The position numbers were made by a program, and so were the translations under genes. The notes under the pieces are model-generated. The model was not told the DNA's origin. It made no database searches and was given only the letters and a program-made list of their open reading frames with translations. DNA of 64,000 nt from Weissella confusa (GTDB lineage: Bacteria > Bacillota > Bacilli > Lactobacillales > Lactobacillaceae): the NCBI GenBank assembly GCA_016466735.1, contig JAAOED010000007.1, positions 48,606 through 112,605 on the forward strand. The letters are read 5' to 3'. Below are positions 25,385 through 39,400 of this stretch, in pieces (position 1 is the first letter of the stretch; every line of letters starts with the position of its first letter).

Positions 25385-25999
25385 CTATTGACCTGTATAA
25401 CGAATAATCTCGATGTTTTGATCATCAAACACATCTTCGAAGAACGCCGTCAAGCAGCTGTTTTCATCGTCAAACAACTTGCCATCATACATGAACGTCA
25501 TGCTAATCGGCTGTTGGCTGTCACCTTCATAGTTGTATAGCTTCTTCAACAACTTGCCGTTCGACAATTGCATGCGGATCATAATCGTACGTTGCTTATC
25601 ATCACGAATCCAACGCTTCACCACATCCGCCTTTTCACCGACCAAATCAAACTGCCAATTTACCCCACGTGCAATATACTTCACCGCACGGACGGTTTGC
25701 TTTTGCCAGTCCACCAGTTGCAACGTCGCAACTTCATTACCCATATCAGTCACACTGATTTCACCATACTTGTTGTATGACATCGCATAATCTGGATTAA
25801 ACGCCAAATCATTCAAATACGTCCCTGGGCGCAATCGAATTCCGGCAATACGATACATCAAATATTCACCCGGGAAACCATTCCGATATGACTCATTCTC
25901 CGTCATATTCACTACCTGAACATGATGATAACGACGCTTGAGGTCTTTTAACTTTGTGACGACATCAGTAGTCTTGTCATCAATCAACATGATTTTCAT
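25385..25999 (-). CDS. Glycosyltransferase-associated protein next to giant adhesin (unknown function)
   Basis: A 204-residue soluble protein without a signal peptide. I do not recognise a catalytic motif. Its middle part (YNKYGEISVTDMGNEVATLQLV, then YIARGVNWQFDLVGEKADVVKRW) resembles the beta-rich non-catalytic extension found in the N-terminal half of GtfA/TagE-type glycosyltransferases, so it may be a partner like GtfB of serine-rich adhesin glycosylation; this is inference, and it is shorter than usual GtfB proteins. Its start overlaps the glycosyltransferase gene by 20 bases and has GGAGGCGACGC before ATG, showing tight coupling. Confidence 0.6.
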   Translation of the reverse strand: MKIMLIDDKTTDVVTKLKDLKRRYHHVQVVNMTENESYRNGFPGEYLMYRIAGIRLRPGTYLNDLAFNPDYAMSYNKYGEISVTDMGNEVATLQLVDWQKQTVRAVKYIARGVNWQFDLVGEKADVVKRWIRDDKQRTIMIRMQLSNGKLLKKLYNYEGDSQQPISMTFMYDGKLFDDENSCLTAFFEDVFDDQNIEIIRYTGQ

Positions 26000-27341
26000 G
26001 CGTCGCCTCCAATTTTGTAATCAAATCTAACCACTTCGCCTGAACATGTTCCGCATCGTACTCACGCGCTTGTTCACGGCCAGCTTCACTCGCCTTTTCA
26101 CGCCAACGTTTATCCGCCAACGCCATCACAATCGCATTAGCCAGTGCGTTCACATCCCCATCTGCAACCAATTTACCAGCTTTGCCAATAATTGCACGCG
26201 GACCATAATCAATGTCATATGAAATCACTGGCGTACCAGCTGCTTCGGCTTCCAAAATCGTGCGACCAAAACCTTCTGTTCGTGACGTGAAAATTGTAAC
26301 CTGCCCCGTTGCAAATGTGCCGATTGCATCCGTTGTGGCCCCATTAAACGTAATATAGCCAGTTGCGTGGGCATCTGCAATTTGTTGTTGCAATTGCGTG
26401 TAATAGGCTTGGTCAGAAACCGTACCGTACAGTTGCAAATTAATATCACGATTTTGTTTGTGTGCCTTAACCACTGCTGCAATCATATCTTCTACGCGCT
26501 TAATACGGTCAAAGCGAGTCACCACCACAACTGACATCGCACGTCGATCGGCTAAATCCGTCACCGCATCCGGCACCGTCACTGAAGCCGGTGCAATATC
26601 AACCGTTTGGGCACCCCACTCTGTTCGCAAATCGATTGCTTGGGTCTGCGTTCCCGTCACAATCCAATCGAACTTCTTAGCCCGTAATAAATTACGGAAC
26701 CCAACCAAAATTTGATGATGGGCCACGTGATGATCGGCGTGAATATACGCTACCTTCACTTCGGCATTTTCGACACTACCATACGCCTGCGTCATCGTTT
26801 CCTCTAACACATCAGCATACATGATGCTTGGCTCTTCAGCGGTCAACTTGTCTAAGAAATATTTCACCATTGCTTCGAATGACAGCACATGCAGCATACC
26901 ACCGTCCCACAACAAGACTTGGGTAACCTTGTTTTGAACGTACAGCAAACGCATGCGTTCTGACCCATCACGGTTATACAAAATGGCACCACGTCGTGAA
27001 ACACTCTTGTTATCGAGACCATAATAGATTTCACCCACTAGTTCATCATGTTGATTAAAGACCTTATCAACAATCGTCACCTGACGGGCATCATGCAATC
27101 GTTCAACACGGACACCGCCTGCAACGGCCTCCCCTTGAAAGTAATCCATCATATTAACGTGGTGTGCCATAACATCCGGTGCAGCTTCGCGCCAAATTTC
27201 TTCATACTGCGGATTGTAGTCAAATGTGACTAGTTTGACATCTTTGTTTAAGTTCTTAAATAGACGTACACGCTCTGTAACAGCATATGATCGGCCACTT
27301 TGACCACGTCCAAAGAACTCCATTAAAAATAAATGTTGCAT
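25980..27341 (-). CDS. GT4-type glycosyltransferase, likely adhesin-modifying (GtfA/TagE-like)
   Basis: A 453-residue cytosolic glycosyltransferase. The N-terminal half has the beta-meander extension of the GtfA/TagE group (VDKVFNQHDELVGEIYYGLDN, then GAILYNRDGSERMRLLY). The C-terminal half is a GT-B donor-binding domain with VVVTRFDRIKRVEDMIAAV and the retaining GT4 motif SRTEGFGRTILEAEAAGTPV (about residues 360-380) containing the E-x7-E pair, followed by DYGPRAII. The start at 27341 follows TAGGGGGAGTGTA. Located directly after the giant adhesin gene but behind a terminator; it probably O-glycosylates the serine-rich stalk, as known for GtfA systems. SecA2/SecY2 genes are not in the window. 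Confidence 0.8.
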   Translation of the reverse strand: MQHLFLMEFFGRGQSGRSYAVTERVRLFKNLNKDVKLVTFDYNPQYEEIWREAAPDVMAHHVNMMDYFQGEAVAGGVRVERLHDARQVTIVDKVFNQHDELVGEIYYGLDNKSVSRRGAILYNRDGSERMRLLYVQNKVTQVLLWDGGMLHVLSFEAMVKYFLDKLTAEEPSIMYADVLEETMTQAYGSVENAEVKVAYIHADHHVAHHQILVGFRNLLRAKKFDWIVTGTQTQAIDLRTEWGAQTVDIAPASVTVPDAVTDLADRRAMSVVVVTRFDRIKRVEDMIAAVVKAHKQNRDINLQLYGTVSDQAYYTQLQQQIADAHATGYITFNGATTDAIGTFATGQVTIFTSRTEGFGRTILEAEAAGTPVISYDIDYGPRAIIGKAGKLVADGDVNALANAIVMALADKRWREKASEAGREQAREYDAEHVQAKWLDLITKLEATHENHVD

Positions 27342-27411
27342 TACACTCCCCCTACTAAAGGCTTTGTTTACAGTATACCAAGTAAACATGGGGAATTTTT
27401 GAACTAATCAT

Positions 27412-27452
27412 ACAAAAACGCCTTCACAGGTCATTTCCCGTGAAGGCGTTTC
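27412..27452 (-). terminator. Terminator after the giant adhesin gene
   Basis: 12-bp perfect stem (27416-27427 with 27440-27451), followed on the minus strand by TTTTTG, three bases after the stop codon. Confidence 0.9.
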
Positions 27453-27454
27453 CG

Positions 27455-30400
27455 TTACTTATCGTCGTGCTTCTTGCTTGTTTCTTCAGTTTCATCCTCG
27501 CGCTTACGACGCTTGAACAAACCAAGGAACAAACCAAACAACATGGCCAAACCAGTTGCCTTAGCACCTTCTTGCTCGTCCGAACCAGTGTATGGCAAGA
27601 CGCCTGAATGTTGGGCCGTTGCCGACTCAGCTGCGCTTTGTTCAGCTGTGTAAGCCAACGAAGCGGCACTTTCAGGTGCAGCCGTTGCTGATTGAACTGC
27701 TGTGTAGGCCAATGAATGTGGCGTCAATACCTCAGGTACAATCGCCGGCGTCTCAGGCGTTACTGTTTGAACAGTTTGTGCCGGTCCGCCCGGTTCATTT
27801 GGCTCAACTTCAACTGCCGGTTGCTCCGGCACAATCGTGTACGTGACATACTCAGTGAAGTTTGGTGTACCGACCGGAATATCCACTCCTGGCACGAGGT
27901 TGCGATCAGCCACGTAGCCCGGCATACCCGGTACAGCCACGTCCGGTACATGTGAACCATCTGGCGCCGTCCATGGGCCATACGTCACTTCGCCAGTAAC
28001 CGTATCGACCGTCGCCGTACGCGTGTACGTCACAATTTGTGTCTTCGTATCGACGATTGTTCCGTCGCTTGTGCGGAAGATAATCGTACGCGTCGTTGAC
28101 GTCTTCAAGTGATCTTCATCAACACCGGCTGGCCACTTTGGACCATCTGGGTTGTTTGGATCAATTGGCGTACCTGGTACACCTGGGTTATTTGGATCAA
28201 CCGTCTTTGTACCGTGCGCCAATGTGACCACAAACGTTTGGTTCAACATTGAATCTGCATCGAATGTCATACCACCAGCAGGATAACCGTCACGCACAAG
28301 GACATAACCTTGAGCCACGTAGTAAGCGATTTGCTCAGCGGTCGTGTATGATGACTTGCTGTAACTATCGCCAGACAACTGCTCAACATGGAGCACTTGC
28401 TTCGTGTTTTGATCAATGAAGTTAACCTTGGCGTGTTGACGATCAACCTTGTAAACAATGGTCGTATCAGTCGTTGGATCACCTGGCACAGCTGGCGGCA
28501 AGTAACCCTTGCTTGGGTTCTTTGGATCAACCGGTTGCAGTGGCGTACCATCTGGACCTTGTGGCGTAAAGCCAGGTACATATGGGATGACCGGATAACC
28601 TGGTGAATTTGGATCAGCCGTCTTCGTTGGGTCATCTGGATCATTTGGATACGTCACCTCGCCTGGTGTCTTAACTCCTGGTACTTGTGGCACACTAGGT
28701 ACCCAAGAACCAAGTTGACGGTAAACAACTTGTTGGATGTCATCTTCACTAGTTTCATCCATGCCAGCCACTTCTTCGACCACCAAACGGTCAGAGATGT
28801 AGCCTGGAATAACAGGTGAAGTCTTTGCATCAAACTTATTATCGTTGTTCACAGCCTGCCAATCAGAGTAAACAATCGCACTTGACGTTGCAGCGCGAGC
28901 CAAACGTGCTTGTGGTTGTGCACTCTGTTGCGCAGCAATGACATTAATCGTCACGGTACGCGTAAAGACAACCTGATCAGTGACCGTCTTAGCCGCCGTT
29001 GAGCCATCCTTCTCATAGATATAAGTGATGGTCTGGTTGACTTCTTCACGCAAATCTTCCGCCGTTACCCCATCTGGCCAAACCGGTGGTTGTGGCCAAG
29101 TTGGTGAATCTGGATCATCCGGATCAACCGGCGTTCCCGGCTCACCAAGTGGGTCTGGGAAGGTTGGTGAATCCGGATCATTTGGATCAATCAAATCACC
29201 TGGTTGGTAAATTGGTTCGCCTGGCACCTTTGGATCATCTGGCGTGACTGTAATTGTCGCAACCTTGAAGTGAACTTCAAAGGCTTGATCAACTGATTCA
29301 TCACGGTCAAACGTAAAGTGACTTGGATAACCATTGCTTACCAACATCATACCAGCCAACTTATAAACCATAATGCGGTCATAAGGGGTGTATGCACTCT
29401 TTTCAGCTGAACCACCGGTAATCGTATCAACCGCCAAAACGCGACCAGTTTCATCATCGATAAACGTAATCGTGGCCGTTTGCTTATTGGCCGTGTACGT
29501 AATCGTCGTGTCTTCAGTTGGCGTCTCACTTGGTGCTGGTGGCCAGTAACCTGAACTTGGGTTATCTGGGTCAACTGGATCCAACGGCTCGCCGTCTGGA
29601 CCTTGTGGCGTAAAGCCTGGTACATATGGCATCGTTGGATTATCAGGTGTTCCCGGTGTTGCTGGATTATCCTCTCCCGGTGTGTCCGTTGTCGTTGGAT
29701 CATCTGGGTTATTTGGATAATCAATTGGCTTGCTTGGCACATCCGTCACACCACTTGGAAATGATGGTACATACTGACCGATTGGTGAGTAAACCACCTT
29801 CTCTGGCACATCGGCTGACGTTGCCGTCAAGTCGTTCAACGCAGGTACCGTTTGACGATCAGCTACATAACCAGTAATTACTGGCGAATCGACTGCATCC
29901 ATTGACGTTACCGTCGTTGGCACCCACGAACTGTACGTGTATGTTCCGGTTACCGTATCAAGGGTTGCCGTACGCGTAAAGTGAATGGTTTCCTTAACCG
30001 TCGTCGCCATGGTCTTACCAGCTTGATCCACATACGTAATCGTACGCGTCACTGACTCATTCAAATCAGTTGACTTCAAACCATCTGGATACTTTGGTCC
30101 ATCTGGGTTATCCGGATTAATTGGTGTTCCTGGCGTCTTTGGATCATTTGGATCAATCGTTTGTGAACCGTGGGTCAAGGTTACCGTGTAGGCTTGCGTG
30201 ACCGTCGTATCACGGTCAAACGTGAAGTCAGTTGGATAACCATCTTCTACCAACACGTATCCGTTAGCCAAGTAATCAGCCAAACGGTCAGCCGTCGTGT
30301 ACGTACTTGATTCATCCGAACCACCGGTAATCGTGTCGACAACCAAGGTATCGCCCGTCACATCATCAATATAAGTAATCGTGGCTTTTTGTTCATCTGC

Positions 30401-33400
30401 CTTGTACTCAATTGTCGTATCAGTGGTTGGGTCACTTGGCAAAGCTGGTGGCCAGTAACCTGAACTTGGGTTATCTGGGTCAACTGGTTGCAACGGACCA
30501 TCTGGACCTTGCGGCGTAAAGCCTGGTACATATGGCAACGTTGGATTGTCTGGGTCACCTGGATCATTTTCATTTTCTGGTCCCGGTGTGAGTGGTTCCG
30601 TTGGATCATCTGGGTTATTTGGATACGTCATTGGGTCGCTCGGAACATTCGTTGTATCAGCTGGGAACAATGGTACCCATTGTCCCATCTTGTTGTACAC
30701 AACATTAACCGTCGTGTCCGCATCCTTAGCACCAATACCCGTCACCGTAGCAACCGTCTGCTTATCCGCCACATAACCAGTAATCACTGGTGAGTCCACT
30801 GCATCAAAGGTCGTATCGCCATTAGCGGCAACCCAATCACCGTAAGTCACTGCACCCGTTACCGCATCAACCTTGGCCGTACGGCTGAACGTGACCGTAT
30901 CGGTCGCATCATCAGCTGCTGTTTCACCGTTAGCGTACTTGTATGTGATAGTTTGCTTAACCGATTCATTCAAATCAGCTTCTTCCAAACCACCTGGGTA
31001 CGTTGGCGTTGGTGTGTCACCGGGGTTAACTGGATAAGTTGGGCTCGTTGGGTCATCCGGATCAACTGGACCACCTGGCGTGAAGATTGGTGAACTTGGC
31101 GTCTTTGGATCATTTGGATCAACTGTAATCACAGCGTGTTCCAAATAGACCTCATACGCTTGGTCATAATCATCTTCACGATCGAAGGTAAATTTTGTAC
31201 CTGGATAACCATCTGAAACCAAGACATAACCCGCTGCCTCGTAGGCTGCAATCTTGTCTGCCGTTGTGTACGTTGACGTCTCATCAGAGTGTCCCGTAAT
31301 CGTATCCATTGCCAATTGCTTGCCAGTCGTCTTATCAATATACGTAATCGTCGCTTGCTGCTCATTAGCAACATACGTAATCGTCGTATCTTGTGTTGGA
31401 TCAGTTGGCGTTGCTGGTGGCACGTAACCCTTACTTGGGTCACTTGGATCAACTGGTTGCAGTGGGCCATCTGGTCCTTGTGGCGTAAAGCCTGGCACAT
31501 CCGGAATGACCGGATAATTTGGTGCCGTTGGATCAGCTGGTTGCGTTGGGTCAGCTGGGTCATTTGGATACGTAATCGGATCCGTTGGTACATCAGGGGT
31601 ACCAGCTGGATATGATGGTACCCATTGTCCCATCGCCGTGTAAGTCACAACTGGATCAGTGTCAGCATCAGTTGCCTGAATGCCCGTCACTTCAGCGACC
31701 GTTTGCTTATCCGCAACATACCCGGTAATCACTGGAGACTCGACCGCATCAAACGTGGTATCACTATTTGCTGCAATCCACTCACCATACGTTACCGCAC
31801 CTGTGACCGGATCAAGCGTCGCCGTACGGCTAAACGTTACCGTGTCCGTCTTTGGATCACTTGCCTCTTGGCCATCAGCATACACGTACGTGATAGTTTG
31901 CGTCACTGATTCATTCAAATCAGTTTCAGTTAAACCAGCTGGGTACGTAGGCGTTGCTGGCCAAGTTGGACCACTTGGGTTATCCGGATCAATTGGGTCA
32001 CCTGGATTGCCTGGTTCTTCTGGGTACGTTGGGCTATCTGGGTCACTTGGATCAACCGGATCGCCTGGGTTGTAAATCGGCTGACTCGGCGTCTTCGGAT
32101 CATTTGGCGTAATCGTAATCGTCGCGTGCTTCAAGTGCACTTCATACGCTTGCGTCATACTGTCATCACGGTCAAACGTGAAGTCCGTACCTGGATAACC
32201 ATCAGAAACGAACGTGTAACCTTGCGCCAAGTAAGCTTGAATGCGCTCGGCCGTGGTATACGTTGACGTTGCATCAGAAACACCCTTAATTGTGTCGACT
32301 GCCAAATTCGTCTTCGTCGTGTCATCGATAAACGTAATCGTGGCCGTTTGCTCATTGGCAACGTAATTAATCGTTGTATCTTCACCTGGATTGTCCGTCG
32401 GCGTTGCCGGTGGCACATAACCCTTGCTTGGATCAGTTGGATCAACTGGTTGCAATGGGCCATCCGGTCCTTCTGGCGTAAAGCCTGGCACGTATGGCAC
32501 CACTGGATAATCTGGCGCACCCGGTTCAAGCGGCTTCGTTGGATCGTCCGGATCATTTGGATACGTGATTGGATCCGTTGGCACACTTGGTGTATTAGCT
32601 GGGAATGATGGTACCCATTGTCCCATTTGCTTATACGTGACCTTAACGCTTTCATCCCCACTATTCGCCGTCAAACCAGCTGTTTCGTCAACTTGCGTCA
32701 AATCAGCATAGTAGCCGGTAATCACCGGTGATTCGACCGCATCAAAGGTTGTATCGCCGTTCGTCGCAACCCAATCACCGTAAGTCACAGTTCCCGTCAC
32801 CACGTCATACTCGGCGGTGCGGGTGAACTGAACGTTATCCGTCACCGTCTTTGCAGCTTCACTATTATCTTCGTAAACATACGTAATGGTACGGTCAACT
32901 GACTCATTCAAATCAGTCGTCTTCAAACCATCCGGATAAGTTGGTGTTGCTGGCCAAGTTGGGCCACTTGGGTTGTTTGGATCAATCGGATCACCTGGCG
33001 TACCAGGTTCGGCTGGATACGTTGGGCCATCTGGGTCATCCGGATCAACCGGGTCACCTGGCGTGTAAACCGGTGAACTTGGCGTCTTCGGATCATCTGG
33101 ATCAACCGTAATCGTCGCGTGCTTCAAGTGCACCTCGAAGGCTTGCGTCGTATCATCATCCGTGTCGAACACAAAGTCAGTTGGCCAACCATCATTCACG
33201 AGGCTGTAACCTTGCGCTTGCAAAGCCGCAATCCGGTCAGCCGTCGTGTAGGTCGTCGTGCCATCAGATTGTCCGGTAATGTCATCCATAACAATCGTTT
33301 GTTGCGTGTTGTCATCAATATACGTAATCGTTGCATGTTGCTCGTTCGCAACGTAACGGACTTCGATTGACGTATCGTCATCCATTGCTGCAACGCCGGT

Positions 33401-36400
33401 CGCTTCAGCAACTGATGCACGGTTAGCCGTGTAACCAGCAATCGTTGGTGATGTCACCTCATCAAAGGTGGTATCACTATCAGTTGCAATCCAATCACCA
33501 TATGTGATTTCGCCACTGACCGTATCAAGTGTCGCCGTACGGGTAAACGTCAACGTTTCCGTCGCCGTCGTCGCAGCGGTCGCACCATTACGATCGTAAA
33601 CATAAGTTACCTCACGCGTGACCGTTTGATTCAAATCATCATGCTCCAAACCGGCTGGATAAGTCGGCGTAGCTGGCCAAGTTGGGCCACTTGGATTATC
33701 TGGATCAATTGGTTCACCTGGCGTACCAGGTTGTTCAGGATACGTTGGGCTTGATGGATCACTTGGGTCCACCGGATCACCCGGCGTAAAGATTGGTGAA
33801 CTTGGCGTCTTTGGATCATCTGGCGTAATCGTTTGCGTGATACGCTCAAGTTGTACGATGTACGCTTGATCAGTTGCCGTATCACGATCGAACGTGAATT
33901 TCGTACCTAGATAACCATCAGCGACCAAACGGTAACCTTGTTGCTCATACATCGCAATACGTTGTGCTGTCGTGTATGAACTTGTTTCATCAGAATGACC
34001 ATCAATCGTATCAACCGACAAATCAGTATCAGTCGTCACATCGTGGTACGTAATCGTTGCCTTTTGTTCATCCGCAACATAAGTCACAACCGTATCACCA
34101 CCTGGGTTATCGGTTGGTGTTGCTGGTGGCCAATAACCACCTTCTGGTGAACCTGGCGTTACCGGTTCAAGCGGCGTGCCATCTGGACCTTGTGGCGTAA
34201 AGCCTGGTACATATGGCATGGTTGGATTATCTGGCGTGCCTGGTACATTTGGATTCGTACCACCTGGTTCAAGTGGTGTATCCGCATGAGCTGGGTCATT
34301 TGGATACGTCGTTGGATCAGATGGCACGTTTTCCGTACCGGCTGGGAATGATGGTACCCATTGTCCCATTGGCTTGTAGACAACTTGGATGTTTTCATCC
34401 CCCGTCGTCGCCGTCAAACCAGTTGTGGCATCGACCACTTCCTTATCAGCGTAGTAGCCAGTCTTAACTGGTGAGTTCACCGCGTCGAACGTTGTGTCAT
34501 TACCAGTTGCGACCCACTCACCGTACGTCACTTCACCCGTCACCGCATCAACTGTCGCCGTGCGCGTGAAGCTAACCTTGTCCGTCGCGTCTGCAAAGAC
34601 CGTTTCGCCCTTGTCGTCAACATACGTAATCGTGCGGTTAACCGTCTCGTTCAAGTCGGTCGTCGTCACGCCAGCTGGGTACGTTGGCACCGCTGGCCAA
34701 GTTGGCCCACTTGGATTATCCGGATCAATTGGATCACCAGGCGTACCTGGTTCCGCTGGATACGTTGGACTCGATGGGTCACTTGGATCAACCGGGTCAC
34801 CCGGTGTGTAAATTGGCGTTGACGGGTTCTTTGGATCATCTGGCGTCACTGTAATCGCAGCGTGCTTCAAGTGAACCTCGAACGTTTCAACATTGCCATC
34901 TACACGATCAAACGCAAAGTCGACTGGATAGTCATCACTGACCAACGTGTAGCCTTGGGCGTAGTAAGTAGCCAAACGGTCCGCCGTCGTATACGTCGAC
35001 TTCTCATCCGAGACACCATCGATATCGTCAGTTGCCAATGTCGTGCCGGTTGTATCATCAATGAAGACAATTCGCGCGGTTTGTTCATTAGCAGTATAGG
35101 TAATATCTTGGCTCTGCTTAGGATCATCCGGAATAACCGGTGGCCAGTATCCCTCGCTTGGATTGCTTGGGTTAACCGGCTCCAACGGCTCACCATCCGG
35201 TCCTTGTGGCGTAAAGCCAGGCACGTATGGCAAGGTTGGATTATCCGTCGTTCCAGGGTCGGCCGGATTATCCGGACCAGGATCCGCTGGATTCGTTGGA
35301 TCATCTGGGTTGTTTGGATAGTTGATTGGGTCACTTGGGACATCTTCAGTTCCTGGTGGGAAATGTGGTACCCATTGACCAACCGCCGTATACGTCACAA
35401 CCACTGATGTTGACTCAGTTGCACCGGTGACATCTACAAATTCAACCGAAGCCTTGTCTGCCATGTAGCCGACAATCATCGGTGAATCAACTTGTTGCCA
35501 ATCGACATCATCGCCGACTGCCGTCCACTCACCATACGTGACCTCACCCGTCACGGCGTTAACCGTAGCGGTACGTTCGAAGACGACATTGTCCGTCACT
35601 GTTGTTGCAGCTTCAGAACCATCTTCGTAAACATACGTAATCGTACGTGTGACCGTCTTGTTCAAATCTTGCGCCGTCACACCATCTGGATACGTTGGCG
35701 TCGCAGGCCATGTTGGTCCACTTGGGTTGTTTGGATCAATTGGATCACCTGGCGTACCAGGTTCCTCAGGATACGTTGGGCTCGATGGATCACTTGGGTC
35801 CACCGGATCACCCGGCGTAAAGATTGGGTCACTTGGATTCTTTGGATCATCAGGCGTCACAACCACCGTGACTTGCTTCAACGTTACCGTGAATTCCTGT
35901 GACTTAGCTGTGTCACTATCAAACGTAAAGTCCTTTGGATAGTCATCCGATACCAATACATATCCCATCGTCTCATATTGCTTAATACGGTCAGCGGTTG
36001 TATATGTGCCCGGTTCATCTGACTTACCAGCCAATGGATCGACTGATAACGTCGTACCAGTTGTCTGATCCACATACGTTACCGAACCAACTTGATCAGC
36101 TGGGACATAGGTAATCACCGTATCCTCACCCGGATTTGTTGGGTTTGGTGGCAAGTAGCCTGAAGATGGGTTGCTTGGATCAGCCGGCGTTAGTGGCTCA
36201 CCATCTGGCCCTTCTGGCGTGTATCCTGGCACGTAAGGTAACGTTGGGTTCTCTGGCGTACCAGGTTCGCTTGGATTCTCAGCCGGATCCGTCGGTACCG
36301 TTGGACCACTTGGATTATTTGGATAATCAATTGGATCCGTCGGTGCACTTGGCGTCGTGGCTGGGAACGATGGCACCCATTGTCCCAACTTCTTGTACGT

Positions 36401-39400
36401 CACAGTCTCAGTCACATCACCGTCTTCGGCTGCAACCGTCACTGCTGTACTGTACTCCTTGTCAGCATAGTAACCATCAACAACTGGCGACTTGTAGGTA
36501 TCCAACAAATCATCATCGTTCACTGCTACCCAATCCGAGTAAGTGACCTCACCCGTCACCGTGTCCAACGTTGCCGTACGCGTAAAGTGCACCGCATCCG
36601 TGTGTGGCTCATGAGCAACCGTCTTACCATCTTCGTAAACATAGTTAACCGTCAAGTTGACCGTTTGGTTCAAATCTTCAGATGTCAATCCCGCTGGGTA
36701 TGTTGGTGTCTCCGGCCAAGTTGGGCCACTTGGGTTAGCTGGATCAATTGGCTCACCTGGTGTACCTGGTTCAGCTGGATACGTTGGGCTTGATGGATCA
36801 CTTGGGTCCACCGGCTCACCCGGCGTAAAGATTGGGTCACTTGGCGTGCGTGGGTCATCTGGCGTAATCACCAAAACCGTGCGCTTCAAATGCACCTCGA
36901 ATTTTTGTTCCGTCGCATCATCACGATCGAATTGGAACTCATCTTCTGGGAAGTCATTTGAAACCAATGTGTATCCTTGTGCTTCGTAAGACTTGATGCG
37001 GTCAGCCGTTGTATACGTTGACGTGTCACTCGACTCACCAGCGATGGTATCAACTGCCAATTCAAGGCCAGTATCATCATCAATATACGTAATGCGAGCT
37101 GCTTGATCATTAGCCACATAGTGAATAACCGTGTCATCACCTGGCTTATCCGTCGGCGTCTCCGGTGGCCAGTAACCCGCACTTGGATTATCTGGATCAA
37201 CCGGTGTCAACGGCGTACCATCTGGGCCTTCTGGTGTATAACCTGGCACATATGGCAACGTTGGGTTAGCCGGCGTACCTGGATCATTCGGATTATTCAC
37301 ACCCGGCTCCAACGGTTCGGTTGGATCACTTGGGTTGTTTGGATAATCAATTGGATCATCTGGTACATCCTCATCAGCAGCTGATGGTGGGAATGATGGT
37401 ACCCATTGTCCAAGCTTGGTATACGTGATTGCAACCGTTGTATCATCGGCCATCGCATCAACATCCGCCTCTTCATCGACGGTTAATTGACTAGCCACAT
37501 AGCCAGAAATCAACGGCGAATCAACCTTATCAAGCGTTGAATCAGTCGTCTGCCAATCGCCATAAGTCACCGCCCCGGTCACCGCATTAACGGTCGCCGT
37601 ACGACTGTACGTCAAAGTTTCAGTAACCGTCTTGGATGCTTCTTCACCATTACTTGCATACGTGTAAGTAATCGTACGCGTCACCGTCTGGTTCAAATCA
37701 TCCTTGGTGACACCACTTGGGTACGTTGGCGTTGCTGGCCACGTCGGCCCACTTGGATTATCGGGATCAACCGGTGTACCTGGGTCACCTGGTGTATCAG
37801 GTACCGTCGGTCCATCTGGTTGGTCTGGATAAACTGGGTCGCCTGGCGTGTATGGGCTTTCCGGATATGTTGGGCCACTTGGGTCACTCGGATCAACTGG
37901 GTCACCCGGCGTAAAGATATCCGTGCCCGATTCCTTCGGATCATCCGGTTCAACCGTAATCGTGACTTGCTTCAAGTGCACTGTGAATGGTTGGTCCGTA
38001 TCATCAACACGTTCATAAACCACACCATCCGTTGGATAATCATCGCTCACAAGGACATATCCGGCACGTTCGTACGTCGCAATGTCAGTCGCTGTACGGT
38101 AAGCATCCGTTTCATCAGACTTGCCTGTCAAATCGACAACCTTCAGTGTGTCACCTGTCGTATCATCGATAAATGTTACAGTCGCCTTTTGCTCATTCGC
38201 TGTGTAGGTAATCGTCGTGTCACCACCCGGATTATCGGTTGGCGTTGCCGGTGGCCAGTAACCCGCACTTGGATTGTTTGGATCAACCGGCTCCAACGGC
38301 GTGCCATCTGGTCCTTCCGGCGTAAAGCCTGGTACGTATGGCAAGGTTGGATTATCCGTGTCGCCTGACGTATCCGGCGTTCCCTGACCCGGCTCCAAAG
38401 GATCACCAGGATTATCTGGGTCATTTGGATACGTAATTGGGTCACTTGGCACATTTTCAGTACCTTCTGGGAATACCGGTACGTACTGTCCCATTGGGTA
38501 GTACGTCACCATGTAACTACGATCGAAATCACCTGGTGCAATCGTTACCGCCAAAATATCTGAGATATCAGCATAGTAACCTTCCTTCACTGGACTTGGC
38601 GTCTCTGGCCAGTCATCATCACCAGCCGTTACAACCCAATCCGTCGTTGAAATTTGCTCACCAGTTACGGCATCCAACGTGATTGAACGTTCAAACGTTA
38701 CCGTACGTGTAACATCCGGGAACACCTCATCCCCATTTGCATACTGATAACTAATGACACCGTTAATCGTCTGCTTAACACCATCGATATCCGTTCCTTC
38801 AGGCCAAACTGGCGTATCAGGTACATCTGGATACATTGGACTACCTGGGTCACCAGGCGTGTCCGGTGTTACGACAACTGTACCGTGGTCCAAGTAGACC
38901 TTGGCAAACTGCGTCACGTTATCTGCATTGTCGTACGTTCCTTCAGTTGCTGTTGCATCCTGACTAACTAGAACGTAACCTCGAGCAGCATAATCTGACA
39001 ACGTGTTCGTGTAGGCTGCGTTAGTGGTTCCCGTCAAAGTTTGTTGCAAACTTGTGACTTCGACTTCTGTTCCCGATGAAATGTCCACGTAAACAACCAC
39101 CAATGTTTGTGGATGGGCCACATAGTAAATTGGCGTATCCGCGGCCGGGTTATCCGGCACATCAGGGGGGTAGTAGCCCTTCGTCACATCATTTGGATCA
39201 ATTTGCTCCAATGGCACACTGCTACCATCAGAAGTTGGCGTATATCCTGGGATATACGGCACTGGCACTTCAACATAATTTGGATCATCACGGGTCCAAA
39301 CCTTTGAGGCGTCATTTGGATCATTTGGATAGACACGCGTCTTCAATTGCTCATCTTCAGGCAAATCAGGTACGTGCGGAATCCAAGAACCCAGCTTCGT

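Noticed and set aside
31680..36989. Plus-strand frames inside the adhesin gene that translate to collagen-like Gly-rich repeats
   Set aside because: They are the antisense reading of Pro/Asp-rich linker repeats (for example Gly-Ser-Pro-Gly). They have no ribosome binding sites and simply mirror the adhesin modules.
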